From assembly GCA_017643025.1 (NCBI GenBank), contig JAEPOG010000004.1:578702-642701 (forward strand): a DNA stretch of 64,000 nucleotides. Direction: 5' to 3'. Below, piece by piece: positions 38,832-50,055 of the stretch (position 1 is its first letter; every line of letters starts with the position of its first letter). Made by a program: the position numbers and the translations under genes. A model generated the notes under the pieces. The model was not told where the DNA came from and ran no database searches. It was given only the letters and a program-made list of their open reading frames with translations. Source of the stretch: Rhizobiaceae bacterium (lineage in GTDB: Bacteria > Pseudomonadota > Alphaproteobacteria > Rhizobiales > Rhizobiaceae).

Positions 38832-41177
38832 CTAGGCCGACGCTTCCCGCTTCAGCCGCTCCACCGCCATCAGAACCCGCTCGGGCGTGGCCGGAGCGTC
38901 TAGGCGCGGGCAGATCTTGTGGTCGGCGACGCTGCCGACCGCGTCGGACAGCGCGTGCAACACCGAGATTGCCAGCATGAAGGGCGGCTCGCCCACTGCC
39001 TTCGAGCGGTGCACGGTCGGCTTCACATTGTCGGCCCAGTCGGCGAGCATGACGTTGAAGATTTTCGGCCGGTCGGAGGCGAGCGGAATCTTGTAGGTCG
39101 ATGGCGCGTGCGTCCTCAGTCGCCCCTTCTCGTCCCACACCAGTTCCTCGGTGGTCAGCCAGCCCATGCCCTGGATGAACGCGCCCTCGATCTGGCCAAT
39201 GTCGATCGCCCTGTTAAGCGAGCGCCCTGTCTCGTGCAGGATGTCGACACGCTCCACCATGTATTCGCCCGTCAGCGTGTCGATCGACACCTCCGCGCAA
39301 GCCGCGCCATAGGCGAAATAATAGAAGGGCTGGCCACGTCCCTTCTCCCGATCCCAGTGGATTTCCGGCGTCTTGTAGAAGCCCGCAGCCGAAAGCTGCA
39401 CCCGGCCCATATAGGCCTGCTTGACGAGTTCCGGGAACGGTATCTCCTGATTGCCGATCCGCACCCGGTTGGGCAGGAATTTGATCTGATCCTTCGGCAG
39501 CCCCCATTTCTCGGAGGCGAAATCGCAAAGCCGGTCCTTGATCTGGCGCGCCGCGTTCTGCGCCGCCATGCCGTTGAGGTCGGAGCCGGACGATGCGGCG
39601 GTCGCCGAGGTGTTCGGCACCTTGCCTGTTGTCGTGGCGGTGATCTTCACCTGGTCGATGTCGATCTGGAATTCTTCGGCAACCACCTGCGCCACCTTGA
39701 CGTAGAGCCCCTGCCCCATCTCGGTGCCGCCGTGATTCAGGTGAACCGAGCCGTCGGTGTAGACGTGAACCAGCGCGCCCGCCTGATTGAAATGCGTCGC
39801 CGTGAAGGAGATACCGAACTTCACCGGGGTCAGCGCAATGCCGCGCTTGATTAACTCGCTGCCGGCGTTGAAGGCCGCGATCTTGCGTTTGCGCTTCTCG
39901 TAGTCGGCGCTCTTCTCCAACTCCTCGACCACGCGATGGATGACGTTGTCTTCCACCGTCTGGTGGTAAGGTGTCACATTGCGGTCCGTCGTGCCGTAGA
40001 AGTTGATCTTGCGGATCTCGAGCGGGTCTTTGCCGAGCGCGTAGGCGATTTCCTCCATTACCCGCTCGCCGCCGACCATGCCCTGCGGACCGCCGAAGCC
40101 GCGAAACGCAGTGTTCGAAACGGTATTGGTGTAGAACGGCGCTGACCGCGCGCGCACTGCCGGCAGATAGTAGGAATTGTCGACGTGGAACAGCGCCCGG
40201 TCGGTCACCGGACCCGACAGGTCGGCCGAAAAGCCGCAGCGCGCGGCGAACAGATAATCTGCCCCGAGAATGCGCCCGTCATCGTCGAAGCCGACATCAT
40301 AGTCGACAACGAAATCATGCCGCTTGCCGGTCGCGGTCATGTCGTCGTCCCTGTCGGGCCTGATCTTCACGGCCCGTCCCAGCCTCTTCGCCGCGATTGC
40401 TGCAAGCACGGCGAACAGGTTGCCCTGCGTCTCCTTGCCGCCGAAACCGCCGCCCATGCGGCGGATTTCCACCGTTACTGCGTGCGAGGGCACGCCGAGC
40501 GCATGCGACACCATATGCTGCACTTCGCTCGGATGCTGGGTCGAGGAATAGACCGTAACGTCGCCATCCTCACCGGGAACGGCAAGCGCGATCTGGCCCT
40601 CGAGATAGAAATGGTCCTGCCCGCCGATGCGCATCCGCCCCTTCAGGCGATGCGGTGCCGAGGCCATTGCGAGCTCCACGTCGCCTCGTTCGAGCTTCAG
40701 CGGCGAAGTGACGAACCTGTCCTTCGCCGGGTCGAGCCCTGCGACATCCAGCACGGCCGGCTGCCAGTCATAGTCGATCTTCGCCAGCTTGCAGGCGCGC
40801 CGCGCCGCCTCGCGCGTTTCGGCGATGACGCAGAATATGGGCTGCCCGAAGAACTGGACCTGGCCGTCGGCCAGCACCGGCTCGTCGTGGAGGCCGGTCG
40901 GCGAGATGTCGTTCTCGCCCGGCACGTCCGACGCAGTCAGCACCGTGACAACGCCCGGAGCGGCTTTCACGGCAGACATATCCATCGACTTGATCGTGCC
41001 ATGCGCAACCGTCGAGAGGCCGAGGCAGCCATGTAGCGTGCCGGCCAGGTCCGGCATGTCGTCGATGTAGATCGCTTCGCCGGTGACATGTTTGTGGGCG
41101 GAATCGTGCTGCCGGTCGGTCGCCACGCCGCCGGAAATCTTCGCGGCCGAAATGTCGGGTGCGTGCCGGTTCATCAT
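38832..41177 (-). CDS. xdhB: xanthine dehydrogenase molybdopterin-binding subunit
   Basis: A 781-residue large subunit of the two-subunit bacterial xanthine dehydrogenase. Signature segments are GGGFGGKET at about residue 240, AFRGFGGPQGM near 360, HLNHGGTEMGQGLYVK near 480, SSGSDLNGMAAQNAA near 540 and the conserved active-site region KAVGEPPFMLA with the base Glu near 730. The gene overlaps the xdhA stop as ATGA. It oxidises hypoxanthine and xanthine to urate in the cytoplasm, feeding PuuD. Confidence 0.95.
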   Translation of the reverse strand: MMNRHAPDISAAKISGGVATDRQHDSAHKHVTGEAIYIDDMPDLAGTLHGCLGLSTVAHGTIKSMDMSAVKAAPGVVTVLTASDVPGENDISPTGLHDEPVLADGQVQFFGQPIFCVIAETREAARRACKLAKIDYDWQPAVLDVAGLDPAKDRFVTSPLKLERGDVELAMASAPHRLKGRMRIGGQDHFYLEGQIALAVPGEDGDVTVYSSTQHPSEVQHMVSHALGVPSHAVTVEIRRMGGGFGGKETQGNLFAVLAAIAAKRLGRAVKIRPDRDDDMTATGKRHDFVVDYDVGFDDDGRILGADYLFAARCGFSADLSGPVTDRALFHVDNSYYLPAVRARSAPFYTNTVSNTAFRGFGGPQGMVGGERVMEEIAYALGKDPLEIRKINFYGTTDRNVTPYHQTVEDNVIHRVVEELEKSADYEKRKRKIAAFNAGSELIKRGIALTPVKFGISFTATHFNQAGALVHVYTDGSVHLNHGGTEMGQGLYVKVAQVVAEEFQIDIDQVKITATTTGKVPNTSATAASSGSDLNGMAAQNAARQIKDRLCDFASEKWGLPKDQIKFLPNRVRIGNQEIPFPELVKQAYMGRVQLSAAGFYKTPEIHWDREKGRGQPFYYFAYGAACAEVSIDTLTGEYMVERVDILHETGRSLNRAIDIGQIEGAFIQGMGWLTTEELVWDEKGRLRTHAPSTYKIPLASDRPKIFNVMLADWADNVKPTVHRSKAVGEPPFMLAISVLHALSDAVGSVADHKICPRLDAPATPERVLMAVERLKREASA

Positions 41178-42655
41178 GCCGCCTCGTAGCGCGACACCTG
41201 CGTCGGCTTCTTCGGCGCGCCAGTCTCAAGGAAGAAACGCTTCAGCAGATTTCGCGCCACCATCATCCGATATTCGGCGGAAGCGCGCATATCCGAGATC
41301 GGCGTGAAGTCGGAGCTCAGCGCATCCATCGCTGCTTCGACGTTTGCTTCGTTCCACTTCTGGCCGGCAAGCGCCGCCTCGGCGGCCGCCGCCCGCTTCG
41401 GCGTTGCCGCCATGCCGCCATAGGCGATGCGGATTGTGGCCACCGTGCCGTCCCTCGCCAGCGCCAGATAGAACGCACCGAGCGCCGCGGTGATGTCCTC
41501 GTCGCGGCGCTTGCTGATCTTGTAGGCGGCGAAATGCGATCCCTTTGCCGGCAGCGGCACGACAATGCTCTCCACAAACTCGCCGGGCAGCCTGTCCTGC
41601 TTGCCGTAGTCGACGAAGAAATCCTCCAGCGGAAGCGAGCGCCGTGTACTGCCCTTTCTCAACGTAAGCGTGGCGCCCAGCGCGATCAGCGGCGGCGGCG
41701 TGTCGCCGATCGGCGAACCGTTGGCGATATTGCCACCGATCGTACCCATGTTGCGCACCTGGTCGCCGCCGATGCGCTCGAGCAGCGGCCCGAGCGCGGG
41801 GATGGCGGCGGCGAGTACATCGCGCGCATCGCTGTAGCTTACCCCTGCGCCCACGGTCAGTTGGCCCTCGGCGCGCTCGACGCGGCGCAGTTCGTGCAGC
41901 CCGCCGATGAAGATCGCAGGCGAAATCTCCCTGAAATGCTTGGTCACCCAAAGCCCGACATCGGTGGAACCGGCGACGATGGTCGCGTCAGGCTCCGCCG
42001 CGTAGACCTCGGCGAAATCGTCCAGCGAAGCCGGCACGATGAAACGCTCCGCCCCCTCGCCGATCTCGACACGGCTTCCGTCGCGCCATTCGGCCAGTTT
42101 AGCGGCAACGCTGGCGCGCTCGGCGACAAGCGGATCGTCGGCCACGCGCCCGTAACCCGAAATCGCCTTCGCCGCCTTCACGATCGGCTCGTAACCGGTG
42201 CAACGGCAAAGATTACCCTGCAGCGCGGTCTCGATCTGCCGCTCGGTTGGCTTTGGCGTCCGCATCCACAGCGCGTAGAGCCCCATGACGAAGCCAGGCG
42301 TGCAGAAGCCGCACTGCGAACCGTGATGGTCGACCAGCGCTTGCTGCACGGGATGCAGCGAGCCGTCGGGCCGCTTAAGGTGCTCCACGGTAACTACATG
42401 GCAGCCGTCGAGCGATCCCAGAAAGCGGATGCAGGCATTCACGCCCTCATAGACGAGCTCGCCATTCGACAGCCGCCCGACCAGCACGGTACAGGCGCCG
42501 CAATCGCCTTCCGCGCAGCCTTCCTTGGTGCCGACAAGCGAGCGCCGCAGCCTCAGAAAATCGAGCAGCGTCTCGTCGGCGCGCACCTCCGTCAGCGCGA
42601 TTTCATCGCCATTGAGGAGAAAGCGGATGTGGTGGCGTATGGCTGGCATCGGCAT
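41174..42655 (-). CDS. xdhA: xanthine dehydrogenase iron-sulfur/FAD subunit
   Basis: A 493-residue small subunit. Residues 8-90 are a plant-type 2Fe-2S domain with Cys47, Cys52, Cys55 and Cys75 (GCAEGDCGACTVL). Residues 100-165 hold the second cluster, with Cys115, Cys118, Cys150 and Cys152 (GSQCGFCTPGFVM and QGNLCRCTGYEPI). The FAD domain follows (TIVAGSTDVGLWVTK, GGDQVRNMGTIGGNIANGSPIGDTPP). I take ATG at 42655, four bases after the uraH stop; ATG at 42649 is also possible. The xdhA-xdhB junction is a 4-base overlap. Confidence 0.94.
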   Translation of the reverse strand: MPMPAIRHHIRFLLNGDEIALTEVRADETLLDFLRLRRSLVGTKEGCAEGDCGACTVLVGRLSNGELVYEGVNACIRFLGSLDGCHVVTVEHLKRPDGSLHPVQQALVDHHGSQCGFCTPGFVMGLYALWMRTPKPTERQIETALQGNLCRCTGYEPIVKAAKAISGYGRVADDPLVAERASVAAKLAEWRDGSRVEIGEGAERFIVPASLDDFAEVYAAEPDATIVAGSTDVGLWVTKHFREISPAIFIGGLHELRRVERAEGQLTVGAGVSYSDARDVLAAAIPALGPLLERIGGDQVRNMGTIGGNIANGSPIGDTPPPLIALGATLTLRKGSTRRSLPLEDFFVDYGKQDRLPGEFVESIVVPLPAKGSHFAAYKISKRRDEDITAALGAFYLALARDGTVATIRIAYGGMAATPKRAAAAEAALAGQKWNEANVEAAMDALSSDFTPISDMRASAEYRMMVARNLLKRFFLETGAPKKPTQVSRYEAA

Positions 42656-42659
42656 GGGT

Positions 42660-43028
42660 CTAGCTGCCCCGGTAGGTCGAGTAGCCGTAGGGCGAGATGA
42701 GCAGCGGCACGTGATAATGCGACATCTCCGCCATGCCGAAGCGGATCGGCACCTCGTCGAGGAATGCAGGATCGGGGATCGGCGTACCGTTGGCACGGAA
42801 ATAGTCGCCGGCCGAGAATATCAGTTCGTACTGGCCTGTCTTGAACTCCTTGCCTTCCAGCAAGGGCGCGTCGCAGCGGCCGTCGGCATTGGTGGTGACA
42901 GTCTTCAGCTTGCGGTGCGAATTGCCGCTCACCCGGTAGAGCGTGATCGACAGACCGGCCGCCGGCTTGCCGGAGGCCGTGTCCAGCACATGGGTGGTCA
43001 GCTTTGCTGAGTGGTCGCCGCCGGCCAT
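42660..43028 (-). CDS. uraH: 5-hydroxyisourate hydrolase
   Basis: A 122-residue transthyretin-like enzyme that converts 5-hydroxyisourate to OHCU. The three family signatures are present: [18 protein letters not shown] with the catalytic His, [11 protein letters not shown], and the C-terminal [19 protein letters not shown] with the diagnostic YRGS end. I start at ATG 43028 because AAGGAA lies about seven bases upstream; an ATG six codons earlier (43046) lacks a site. It begins the uraH-xdhA-xdhB-xdhC operon, which is a less usual position, and is divergent from the puuE fusion gene. Confidence 0.93.
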   Translation of the reverse strand: MAGGDHSAKLTTHVLDTASGKPAAGLSITLYRVSGNSHRKLKTVTTNADGRCDAPLLEGKEFKTGQYELIFSAGDYFRANGTPIPDPAFLDEVPIRFGMAEMSHYHVPLLISPYGYSTYRGS

Positions 43029-43058
43029 TCCGGTTCCTTCCGCCATTACCGATACTGC

Positions 43059-43072
43059 GCCCGAATTTGGGC
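43059..43072. promoter_or_regulatory. imperfect palindrome in the uraH/puuE divergent promoter region
   Basis: GCCCGAATTTGGGC (GCCC-N-AATT-N-GGGC) lies 31 bases upstream of uraH in the 186-bp gap before puuE. It is a possible operator for both directions; nothing in the sequence names a protein for it. The rest of the gap shows no other clear signal. Confidence 0.3.
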
Positions 43073-43214
43073 CATCGGGAAACATTGCATAAGTCGTCGG
43101 CGGGCGGAACGGGGCGAAAAGACTTTCAAGTTTTTCGGGGGGAATGCGCCGGATTCGATGGATTATCGTCGGCGCAACTGCCAGAAAGCTGCGGCCCACA
43201 GACAGGAAAGTGCG

Positions 43215-44654
43215 TTGAACACCCGCTACGTGCGCGACATGCGCGGCTACGGTCCGAACCGTCCCGACCCGAAATGGCCGTGCGGCGCGCGCGTCGTCGT
43301 GCAGTTCGTCGTGAACTACGAGGAAGGCGGCGAGAACTCCATACTCCACGGCGATGCCGCGTCGGAGGCGTTTCTGTCCGAGATCGTCGGCGCGGCGCCT
43401 TGGCCCGGCAAGCGCCACTGGAACATGGAATCGATCTACGAATACGGCGCGCGGGTCGGCTTCTGGCGCCTGCATCGCATGTTCACGCAGGCCGAAATCC
43501 CGGTGACGGTCTACGGCGTCGCCACCGCGCTGGCACGCTCTCCCGACCAGGTTGCTGCCATGAAAGATGCCGGGTGGGAGGTCGCTTCCCACGGGCTGAA
43601 ATGGATCGACTACCGGGATCACGCCGAAGAAGATGAACGCCGCGATCTGCTGGAGGCCATTCGCTTGCATGCCGAGGTTGTGGGCGAACGGCCGCGCGGG
43701 CTCTACCTTGGCCGCACCTCGGCATGGTCGGTGCGCATTGCCGCCGCCGAAGGCGGCTTCGACTGGATCTCCGACACCTATGACGATGAGCTGCCCTACT
43801 GGCTCGACCATGACGGCCACGGCAATGCGATACCGCCGCAGCTGGTCATCCCCTACACGCTCGACGCCAACGACATGCGTTTCGCGACGCCGCAGGGTTT
43901 CAATTCGGGCGACCAGTTTTTCGCCTATCTGAAGGACAGCTTCGATACGCTCTATCGCGAGGGCGGCGAAGGTCGCGCCGGCATGATGAACATCGGTCTG
44001 CACTGCCGGCTTGTCGGCCGGCCGGGGCGCGCGGAAGCGCTGCGGCGCTTCATCGACTACGCGAAGAGTCATGACGGCGTTTGGCTCGCAAGGCGCGCCG
44101 ACATCGCGGCGCACTGGCGCGCGATGCATCCTTATCAGGCACCCTCGCTCCGCCCGAGCCGCATGGACAAGGCGTCTTTCGTGGCGAAGTTCGGCGGTGT
44201 CTTCGAGCATTCGCCGTGGATCGCCGAGCGCGCCTTCGAGCTTGAGCTCGGGCCTGCGCATGACAGCGCCGGCGGACTGCACAACGCGCTGGCGCGCATG
44301 TTCCGTTCGGCCAGTGAGGAAGAGCGCCTCGGCGTGCTGACCGCCCATCCCGACCTTGCCGGCAAGCTCGCGGAGGCGAAACGCCTGACGGCGGAATCGA
44401 CGTCGGAGCAGGCATCGGCCGGCCTCGACGCGCTGACCGATACCGAGCGCAAGACCTTCACGGACCTCAACGCCGCTTATGTCGAAAAGTTCGGCTTCCC
44501 GTTCATCATCGCGGTCAAGGGCCGGACCAAGGACGAGATCCTGGCGGCATTCAGGACCCGAATAAACAATGACCGAAGCGAGGAATTCGCGACCGCCTGC
44601 GAGCAGGTCGAACGCATTGCGCTGCTTCGCCTGAGGGGCATCCTGCCCAGCTAG
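43215..44654 (+). CDS. allantoinase PuuE fused to OHCU decarboxylase UraD
   Basis: A 479-residue two-domain protein. Residues 1-310 are PuuE, a metal-independent allantoinase related to polysaccharide deacetylases (YVRDMRGYG start, [46 protein letters not shown]). Residues 320-475 are UraD, OHCU decarboxylase ([33 protein letters not shown] with the catalytic His, [11 protein letters not shown] and [18 protein letters not shown]). One polypeptide therefore carries the consecutive steps OHCU to S-allantoin and S-allantoin to allantoate. TTG at 43215 is the start, with AGGAAA upstream and homologous N-termini at the same position. Followed by allE after 8 bases. Confidence 0.92.
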   Translation: MNTRYVRDMRGYGPNRPDPKWPCGARVVVQFVVNYEEGGENSILHGDAASEAFLSEIVGAAPWPGKRHWNMESIYEYGARVGFWRLHRMFTQAEIPVTVYGVATALARSPDQVAAMKDAGWEVASHGLKWIDYRDHAEEDERRDLLEAIRLHAEVVGERPRGLYLGRTSAWSVRIAAAEGGFDWISDTYDDELPYWLDHDGHGNAIPPQLVIPYTLDANDMRFATPQGFNSGDQFFAYLKDSFDTLYREGGEGRAGMMNIGLHCRLVGRPGRAEALRRFIDYAKSHDGVWLARRADIAAHWRAMHPYQAPSLRPSRMDKASFVAKFGGVFEHSPWIAERAFELELGPAHDSAGGLHNALARMFRSASEEERLGVLTAHPDLAGKLAEAKRLTAESTSEQASAGLDALTDTERKTFTDLNAAYVEKFGFPFIIAVKGRTKDEILAAFRTRINNDRSEEFATACEQVERIALLRLRGILPS

Positions 44655-44662
44655 GAAACGAC

Positions 44663-45481
44663 ATGACCGGCCCTGCCTACACACCACCGCCAGGAGGACA
44701 CCCGCCGCAGACTCAGTTGCTGACAGGCCGCGCCGTCTTCACCGAAGCCTATGCCGTCATCCCGCACAGCGTTATGCGGGATATCGTCACCAGCAATCTT
44801 CCTTTCTGGGATAAGACGCGCACGTGGATTCTGGCGCGTCCTTTGTCGGGATTCGCCGAGACCTTCGCTCAATACGCCATGGAGGTCGCGCCGGGCGGCG
44901 GCAGCGACAGCCCCGAGCCCGATCCCGGCTCGCAGGGCGTGCTTTTCATGATGGAGGGCGAGACGACTGTGACAGTCGGCGGCAAGCCGAACCGCCTGGT
45001 TCCGGGCGGCTACGCCTATCTGCCGCCGTCATGTGGATGGACCCTGCGCAATGAGGGCAAATCCCCTGCCCGCTTCCTCTGGATACGCAAGCGCTACGCG
45101 GCGGTCGATGGTATCGACACGCCCGAGCCGTTCTTCGTCAATGAGCGGGATATCGCGCCGGTCCCCATGCCCGACACCGGGGGCAAATGGGCGACGACAC
45201 GCTTCGTCGATCCGGACGACATCCGCCACGACATGCATGTCAACATCGTCTCCTTCGAACCGGGCGCCGTCATCCCTTTCACCGAAACCCACGTCATGGA
45301 GCACGGGCTCTATATCCTGGAAGGTAAGGCCGTTTACCGGCTCAACCAGGACTGGGTCGAGGTGGAGGCCGGCGATTTCCTCTGGTTGCGCGCCTTCTGT
45401 CCGCAGGCCTGTTATGCTGGCGGGCCGGGTCGGTTCCGCTACCTGCTTTATAAGGATGTTAACCGCCACCCGGTCCTTTAG
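44663..45481 (+). CDS. allE: (S)-ureidoglycine aminohydrolase
   Basis: A 272-residue bicupin of the AllE/YlbA family, which releases ammonia from S-ureidoglycine to give S-ureidoglycolate. The N-terminal cupin is residues 45-125 ([27 protein letters not shown]) and the C-terminal cupin residues 185-265 ([40 protein letters not shown]). The latter has His, Glu, His and Gln as metal ligands. It is in the operon puuE/uraD-allE-allA-deaminase. The allantoate-splitting enzyme needed just before this step is not in the window. Confidence 0.93.
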   Translation: MTGPAYTPPPGGHPPQTQLLTGRAVFTEAYAVIPHSVMRDIVTSNLPFWDKTRTWILARPLSGFAETFAQYAMEVAPGGGSDSPEPDPGSQGVLFMMEGETTVTVGGKPNRLVPGGYAYLPPSCGWTLRNEGKSPARFLWIRKRYAAVDGIDTPEPFFVNERDIAPVPMPDTGGKWATTRFVDPDDIRHDMHVNIVSFEPGAVIPFTETHVMEHGLYILEGKAVYRLNQDWVEVEAGDFLWLRAFCPQACYAGGPGRFRYLLYKDVNRHPVL

Positions 45482-45501
45482 GCGCGAGGAGGACCGCCGC
45501 G

Positions 45502-46003
45502 ATGAACATCATCGTCGCTGAACCGCTCACCCGCGACGTCTTCGCCGAATATGGCGATGTGCTCGACACGAGAGGACCGGCGCCGCTCTCCATCAACAAC
45601 GGCATGACCGAGCGCTACCATGACCTCGCTCGCGTCGAAGCGACCGGACCGGAAGCGCGGGTGCTTATCTCGATCTTTCGCGGCAAGCCCTATTCGTTCC
45701 CGCTCAAGCTCGAAATGGTCGAACGCCACCCCCTAGGCAGCCAGGCCTTCATGCCGCTTTCGCCGGCGCCTTTTCTGGTCGTCGCCTGCCATGACGGCGA
45801 CGAAGGACCGGACGTGCCGCGCGCCTTCATCACGCGGCCCGGACAAGGCGTCAGCTACCCCCGCAACCGCTGGCATGCGGTGTTGACGCCGATCGGCGAG
45901 CCGCAGGATTTCCTCGTCGTCGATCGTGGCGGCGGCGGCAACAATGTGGAGGAGTTCCACTTCTCCATGCCCTACGAGATCCATCTACCCGAAGACCCGA
46001 AGC

Positions 46004-46011
<8 letters not shown>
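45502..46011 (+). CDS. allA: ureidoglycolate lyase
   Basis: A 169-residue enzyme that splits S-ureidoglycolate into glyoxylate and urea. Family features are the N-terminal FAEYGDVLD, INNGMTERYHDLA, EMVERHPLGSQAFMPL and PGQGVSYPRNRWHAVLTPIG, with the histidine-containing substrate loop. GAGGAGG lies upstream of the ATG. It ends the ring-opening part of the pathway, producing glyoxylate that the nearby glycerate kinase route can use. Its last eight bases overlap the start of the deaminase gene. Confidence 0.94.
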
Positions 46012-46593
<582 letters not shown>

Positions 46594-46597
<4 letters not shown>

Positions 46598-47103
46598 GCA
46601 GCGCGGATGGCGCGGACCGCATTCGCGACCATTCGCCCGAGAGGCAGTCTGAGATCGGCGACGACGTGGCGCTCGCCCTGTTGCGGCGGCTCGAGCGCCT
46701 CGAACTGGCTATCGAGCAGCGCGGCGGGAAAGAAGTGGCCTTTGCGCCTACCTATGCGGCCGCCGATCAATTCACGCGAGCCCGATAAATAGACGAAGAG
46801 CACCTCCGCGCCGGATGTCTCGCGCAAGCGGTCGCGATACTCCTTGCGAAGCGCTGAACACGCGGCGACGACATGTTCGCCGCGGGCGGCTCTGTCCCTG
46901 ATCTCGGCTCCGATGGCGTCGAGCCACGGCCACCGGTCCGCGTCAGTCAGCGGCATGCCGGCGGCCATTTTCTCCACATTGGCGGCCGGATGGAGCTGAT
47001 CGCCTTCGACGAAGCTCGCTTTCAGCCGTTTCGCCAGAAGCCGCCCGGCCGTCGACTTGCCGGAACCCGCAACGCCCATGACTACGATCGCCATTGGCTT
47101 CAT
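46594..47103 (-). CDS. gluconokinase
   Basis: A 169-residue P-loop kinase of the thermoresistant gluconokinase family. Walker A is GVAGSGKST (residues 10-18), followed by EGDQLHPAANVEKMAAGMPLTDADRWPWL with the gluconate-binding segment, and HVVAACSALRKEYRDRLR. It phosphorylates gluconate to 6-phosphogluconate. It lies 15 bases after xylA and is probably in the same operon xylB-xylA-gntK. Length is normal for the family. Confidence 0.92.
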
Positions 47104-47118
47104 TGGCGCAGTTACAGG

Positions 47119-48444
47119 TCACACATAGCGGTTGACGATGTTCTCCAGATGCTCCTGCTTGCCCGATTTCGGCTGCGGCTGGATTCCGTCGGACAGAACG
47201 CGTTTCGAAATATCCTCGAGCGTACTCTGGCCCGACAGCATCGCCTTGGCCTCAGCGCTTGTCCAGCCGGCATAGCGGTCGGCCAGCGGCCCTGACAGTG
47301 CCTTGTCCTCGACCATGGCAGCCGCCGCCTTCAGGCCGCGCGCGCAGCAATCCATGCCGCCGATATGGGCGAGGATGAGGTCTTCCGCATCGAGCGACTG
47401 GCGCCGCAGCTTGGCGTCGAAATTGGTACCGCCGGTCGTGAAACCGCCTGCAAGCAGGATCTGATAGAAAGCGAGCGCCATCTCCGGCACGTTATTGGGG
47501 AACTGGTCAGTGTCCCAGCCCGACTGGTAATCGTTCCGGTTCATGTCGATCGAGCCGAAGATGCCGAGAGCGTTGGCGAGCGCCAGTTCATGCTCGAAGG
47601 AGTGGCCCGCCAGGATCGCGTGGCCCTGCTCGATGTTGACTCGGACCTCGTTCTCCAGCCCGTGCTGCTTGAGGAAGCCGTAGACCGTCGCGACGTCGAA
47701 ATCGTACTGGTGCTTGGTCGGCTCCTGAGGTTTGGGCTCGATCAGGATCGTGCCTTTGAAACCTATCTTGTGCTTGTAGTCGACGACCATGGACAGGAAC
47801 CGGCCGAGCTGGTCGAGCTCCTGTTTCATGTCGGTGTTGAGCAGCGTCTCGTAACCTTCGCGCCCGCCCCACAGCACGTAGTTCTCGCCGCCCAACCGGT
47901 GCGTGACGTCGATGCAGGACTTCACCGTCGCCGCGGCATAGGCGAACACATCTGGATCCGGGTTTGTCGCTGCGCCGCCCATATAGCGGCGGTGGCCGAA
48001 CAGGTTAGCTGTGCCCCACAGCAGCTTGATGCCCGACTTCTCCATCTTGCCGGCAAAGTAGTCGGCGATCTCGTCGAGCCGCGAGATGCTCTCCTTCAGC
48101 GTATCGGCCTCCGGCCGCACGTCGGCGTCGTGGAAGGTGTAGTAGGGAACGCCGAGCAGTTCGAACATGTGGAACGCTTCGTCGGCCTTCAGCCGCGCAA
48201 GGTCCATCGTATCGGCCGCGCCCGCACTGGAGTACCAGGGGCGCTCGAACGTCTGCCCGCCGAACGGATCGTTCCCCGGCCAGACGAAATTGTGCCAGTA
48301 GCAGACGGCGAAGCGCAGATGGTCTTCCATCCGCTTGCCGGCAACTTTCTCGTCCGGATTGTAGTGCCGGAAGGCGAAGGGATTGGTGCTGTCCGGCCCC
48401 TCGTAGCGGATCTGGCTGATGTCGCCGAAATAACCTTTGCTCAC
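47119..48444 (-). CDS. xylA: xylose isomerase
   Basis: A 441-residue xylose isomerase of the longer class II type. Catalytic and metal residues are in [11 protein letters not shown] (His and Asp), [34 protein letters not shown] with the metal Glu and Lys, and [18 protein letters not shown]. The start is GTG at 48444, overlapping the xylB stop (GTGA). It turns D-xylose into D-xylulose. The reading is complete and no residue is missing. Confidence 0.95.
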   Translation of the reverse strand: MSKGYFGDISQIRYEGPDSTNPFAFRHYNPDEKVAGKRMEDHLRFAVCYWHNFVWPGNDPFGGQTFERPWYSSAGAADTMDLARLKADEAFHMFELLGVPYYTFHDADVRPEADTLKESISRLDEIADYFAGKMEKSGIKLLWGTANLFGHRRYMGGAATNPDPDVFAYAAATVKSCIDVTHRLGGENYVLWGGREGYETLLNTDMKQELDQLGRFLSMVVDYKHKIGFKGTILIEPKPQEPTKHQYDFDVATVYGFLKQHGLENEVRVNIEQGHAILAGHSFEHELALANALGIFGSIDMNRNDYQSGWDTDQFPNNVPEMALAFYQILLAGGFTTGGTNFDAKLRRQSLDAEDLILAHIGGMDCCARGLKAAAAMVEDKALSGPLADRYAGWTSAEAKAMLSGQSTLEDISKRVLSDGIQPQPKSGKQEHLENIVNRYV

Positions 48445-49895
48445 GTCTGTACTCCCTTGATGGCCGGATAGAGGGCGCGGTAGCGCGCATAGGCGTCCGC
48501 GAATGCCGGAACCAGATTGCTGTCCGGTTCGATGGTTTGTGCGATCTTCGGCGCGGTGCAGACTGCGATTGGGTCGGCGCCATTGGCCGCGATGAGGCCG
48601 AGCCTTGCAGCGCCAAAAGCAGCGCCGAAGTCGCCGTCGGCGGGCAAATCGACCGGCAGGTCGAGCGCCGTGGCGATGGCGTTCAGCCAGTAGCGCGAGC
48701 GCGACCCGCCGCCGATTGCCGTGACGCGCTGCAGTTCGGTTCCGGCCGCTTTCAGCGCCTCGAGGCTGTCGCGGAAGGCGAAGGCTACGCCCTCGAGGAT
48801 CGCCTGAGTCAGTTCAGCGCGGCCGCTCTGGTGCGCCAGTCCGGCGAACGCGCCGCGGATGGCGGCGTCGTTGTGCGGCGTCCGCTCGCCGGAGAGGTAG
48901 GGAAGGAAGGTGACGCCCGTCGGCGCCTTCAGCGTATCGCCGAGTTCGCCGGTGAGGTCGGCCGCCGAACGGCCGGTTATGTCTTCCAGCCAGTTGAGCG
49001 AATCCGTTGCGGACAGGATCACGCCCATCTGGTGCCAGGCGCCGGGCAGCGCGTGGCAGAAGGTGTGAACCGCGCTTTCGGGATTGGGCAGATAGGCCTC
49101 GTTGGCGGCGAAGAGCACACCCGACGTGCCGAGCGAGACGAAAGCATCGCCGGGTCGCACGGCGCCCATGCCGCAGGCCGATGCCGCGTTGTCGCCCGCT
49201 CCGCCGGCGACGACCACGTTACCGCCCATGCCCCAGCGAGCCGCCAGCTCGCCGCGCAGCGTGCCGCCGGGTTCGGTGCCTTCGACCAGCGCCGGCATGT
49301 GGCTTTCGTCCAGGTCGGTGGCTTCCAGCAGCTCCGGCGCCCAGGAGCGCTTGGCGACATCCAGCCACGCGGTGCCGGCTGAGTCCGACATCTCGGAGAT
49401 GTTTTCGCCGGTGAGCCACAGCCGCAGATAGTCCTTCGGCAACAGCACCTTTCGCACGGACTTGAACACATCCGGTTCGTTGGCCTTCACCCAGGCGAGT
49501 TTCGGCGCGGTGAAGCCGGGAAAGACGATGTTGCCCGTCAGCGCCCGGAAGCGGGGATCGGCATCAAGCGCCGCCGCTTCCTTGTGGCTGCGCGTGTCGT
49601 TCCACAGAATGCAGGGCCGCTGCGCCTCGCCGGCATCGCCAAGCAGCGTCGCGCCGTGCATCTGGCCCGAAAGGCCGATGCCGCGCACGGATGCAAGTTC
49701 AGCAGGATGCGCAGATTTGAGCTCGCCGACGGCTTCCTCGGTCGCCGAAATCCAGTCTGCCGGGTTCTGCTCCGACCAGCCGGAATGAGGCCGCGACACG
49801 TCGAGCTCGCCGGTGGCGGAGCCGACGATCCGCTGGTCGTCGTCGATCAGCAGCGCCTTGACGCCGGACGTCCCGAGATCGAGCCCGAGATACAT
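48441..49895 (-). CDS. xylB: xylulokinase
   Basis: A 484-residue sugar kinase of the FGGY family, phosphorylating D-xylulose. The N-terminal [18 protein letters not shown], the middle [18 protein letters not shown] and the C-terminal FGGY signature region [24 protein letters not shown] and [19 protein letters not shown] are all present. ATG at 49895 has GGGAGG upstream. It is the first gene of xylB-xylA-gntK, with a 14-bp palindrome and a stem-loop in its leader. No xylose transporter or xylose regulator gene is in the window. Confidence 0.94.
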   Translation of the reverse strand: MYLGLDLGTSGVKALLIDDDQRIVGSATGELDVSRPHSGWSEQNPADWISATEEAVGELKSAHPAELASVRGIGLSGQMHGATLLGDAGEAQRPCILWNDTRSHKEAAALDADPRFRALTGNIVFPGFTAPKLAWVKANEPDVFKSVRKVLLPKDYLRLWLTGENISEMSDSAGTAWLDVAKRSWAPELLEATDLDESHMPALVEGTEPGGTLRGELAARWGMGGNVVVAGGAGDNAASACGMGAVRPGDAFVSLGTSGVLFAANEAYLPNPESAVHTFCHALPGAWHQMGVILSATDSLNWLEDITGRSAADLTGELGDTLKAPTGVTFLPYLSGERTPHNDAAIRGAFAGLAHQSGRAELTQAILEGVAFAFRDSLEALKAAGTELQRVTAIGGGSRSRYWLNAIATALDLPVDLPADGDFGAAFGAARLGLIAANGADPIAVCTAPKIAQTIEPDSNLVPAFADAYARYRALYPAIKGVQT

Positions 49896-49910
49896 GTTGG
49901 CGGTCCTCCC

Positions 49911-49957
49911 GACCGGCGCCGGTCTGTCGCCGGCTCGTGATGCTGGTCATCAGCCGG
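49911..49957. promoter_or_regulatory. palindrome and stem-loop in the xylB leader
   Basis: A perfect 14-bp palindrome GACCGGCGCCGGTC (49911-49924) lies just above the xylB ribosome binding site, and an imperfect stem-loop follows at 49930-49957 (CCGGCT/AGCCGG with an inner GATG/CATC pairing). Together they could be an operator for a sugar regulator or a leader structure. An AT-rich tract (50032-50055) further up could hold the promoter. Confidence 0.4.
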
Positions 49958-50055
49958 TGCAGACCTGATCGGCCCGTCCGGTTTGATGCCGTGAACACGC
50001 GCCGCAATAGCAGCCGCATCCCTCGGTCGCTATTTTTTTCGAAACTCAAAAAAAA

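Noticed and set aside
41159..42700. Long plus-strand open frame of about 513 codons
   Set aside because: It is the complement of xdhA, whose frame carries all iron-sulfur and FAD motifs.
43029..44687. Long minus-strand open frame continuing upstream of uraH
   Set aside because: It is the antisense of the puuE-uraD gene; only the last 122 codons match the hydroxyisourate hydrolase family and a ribosome binding site precedes that start.
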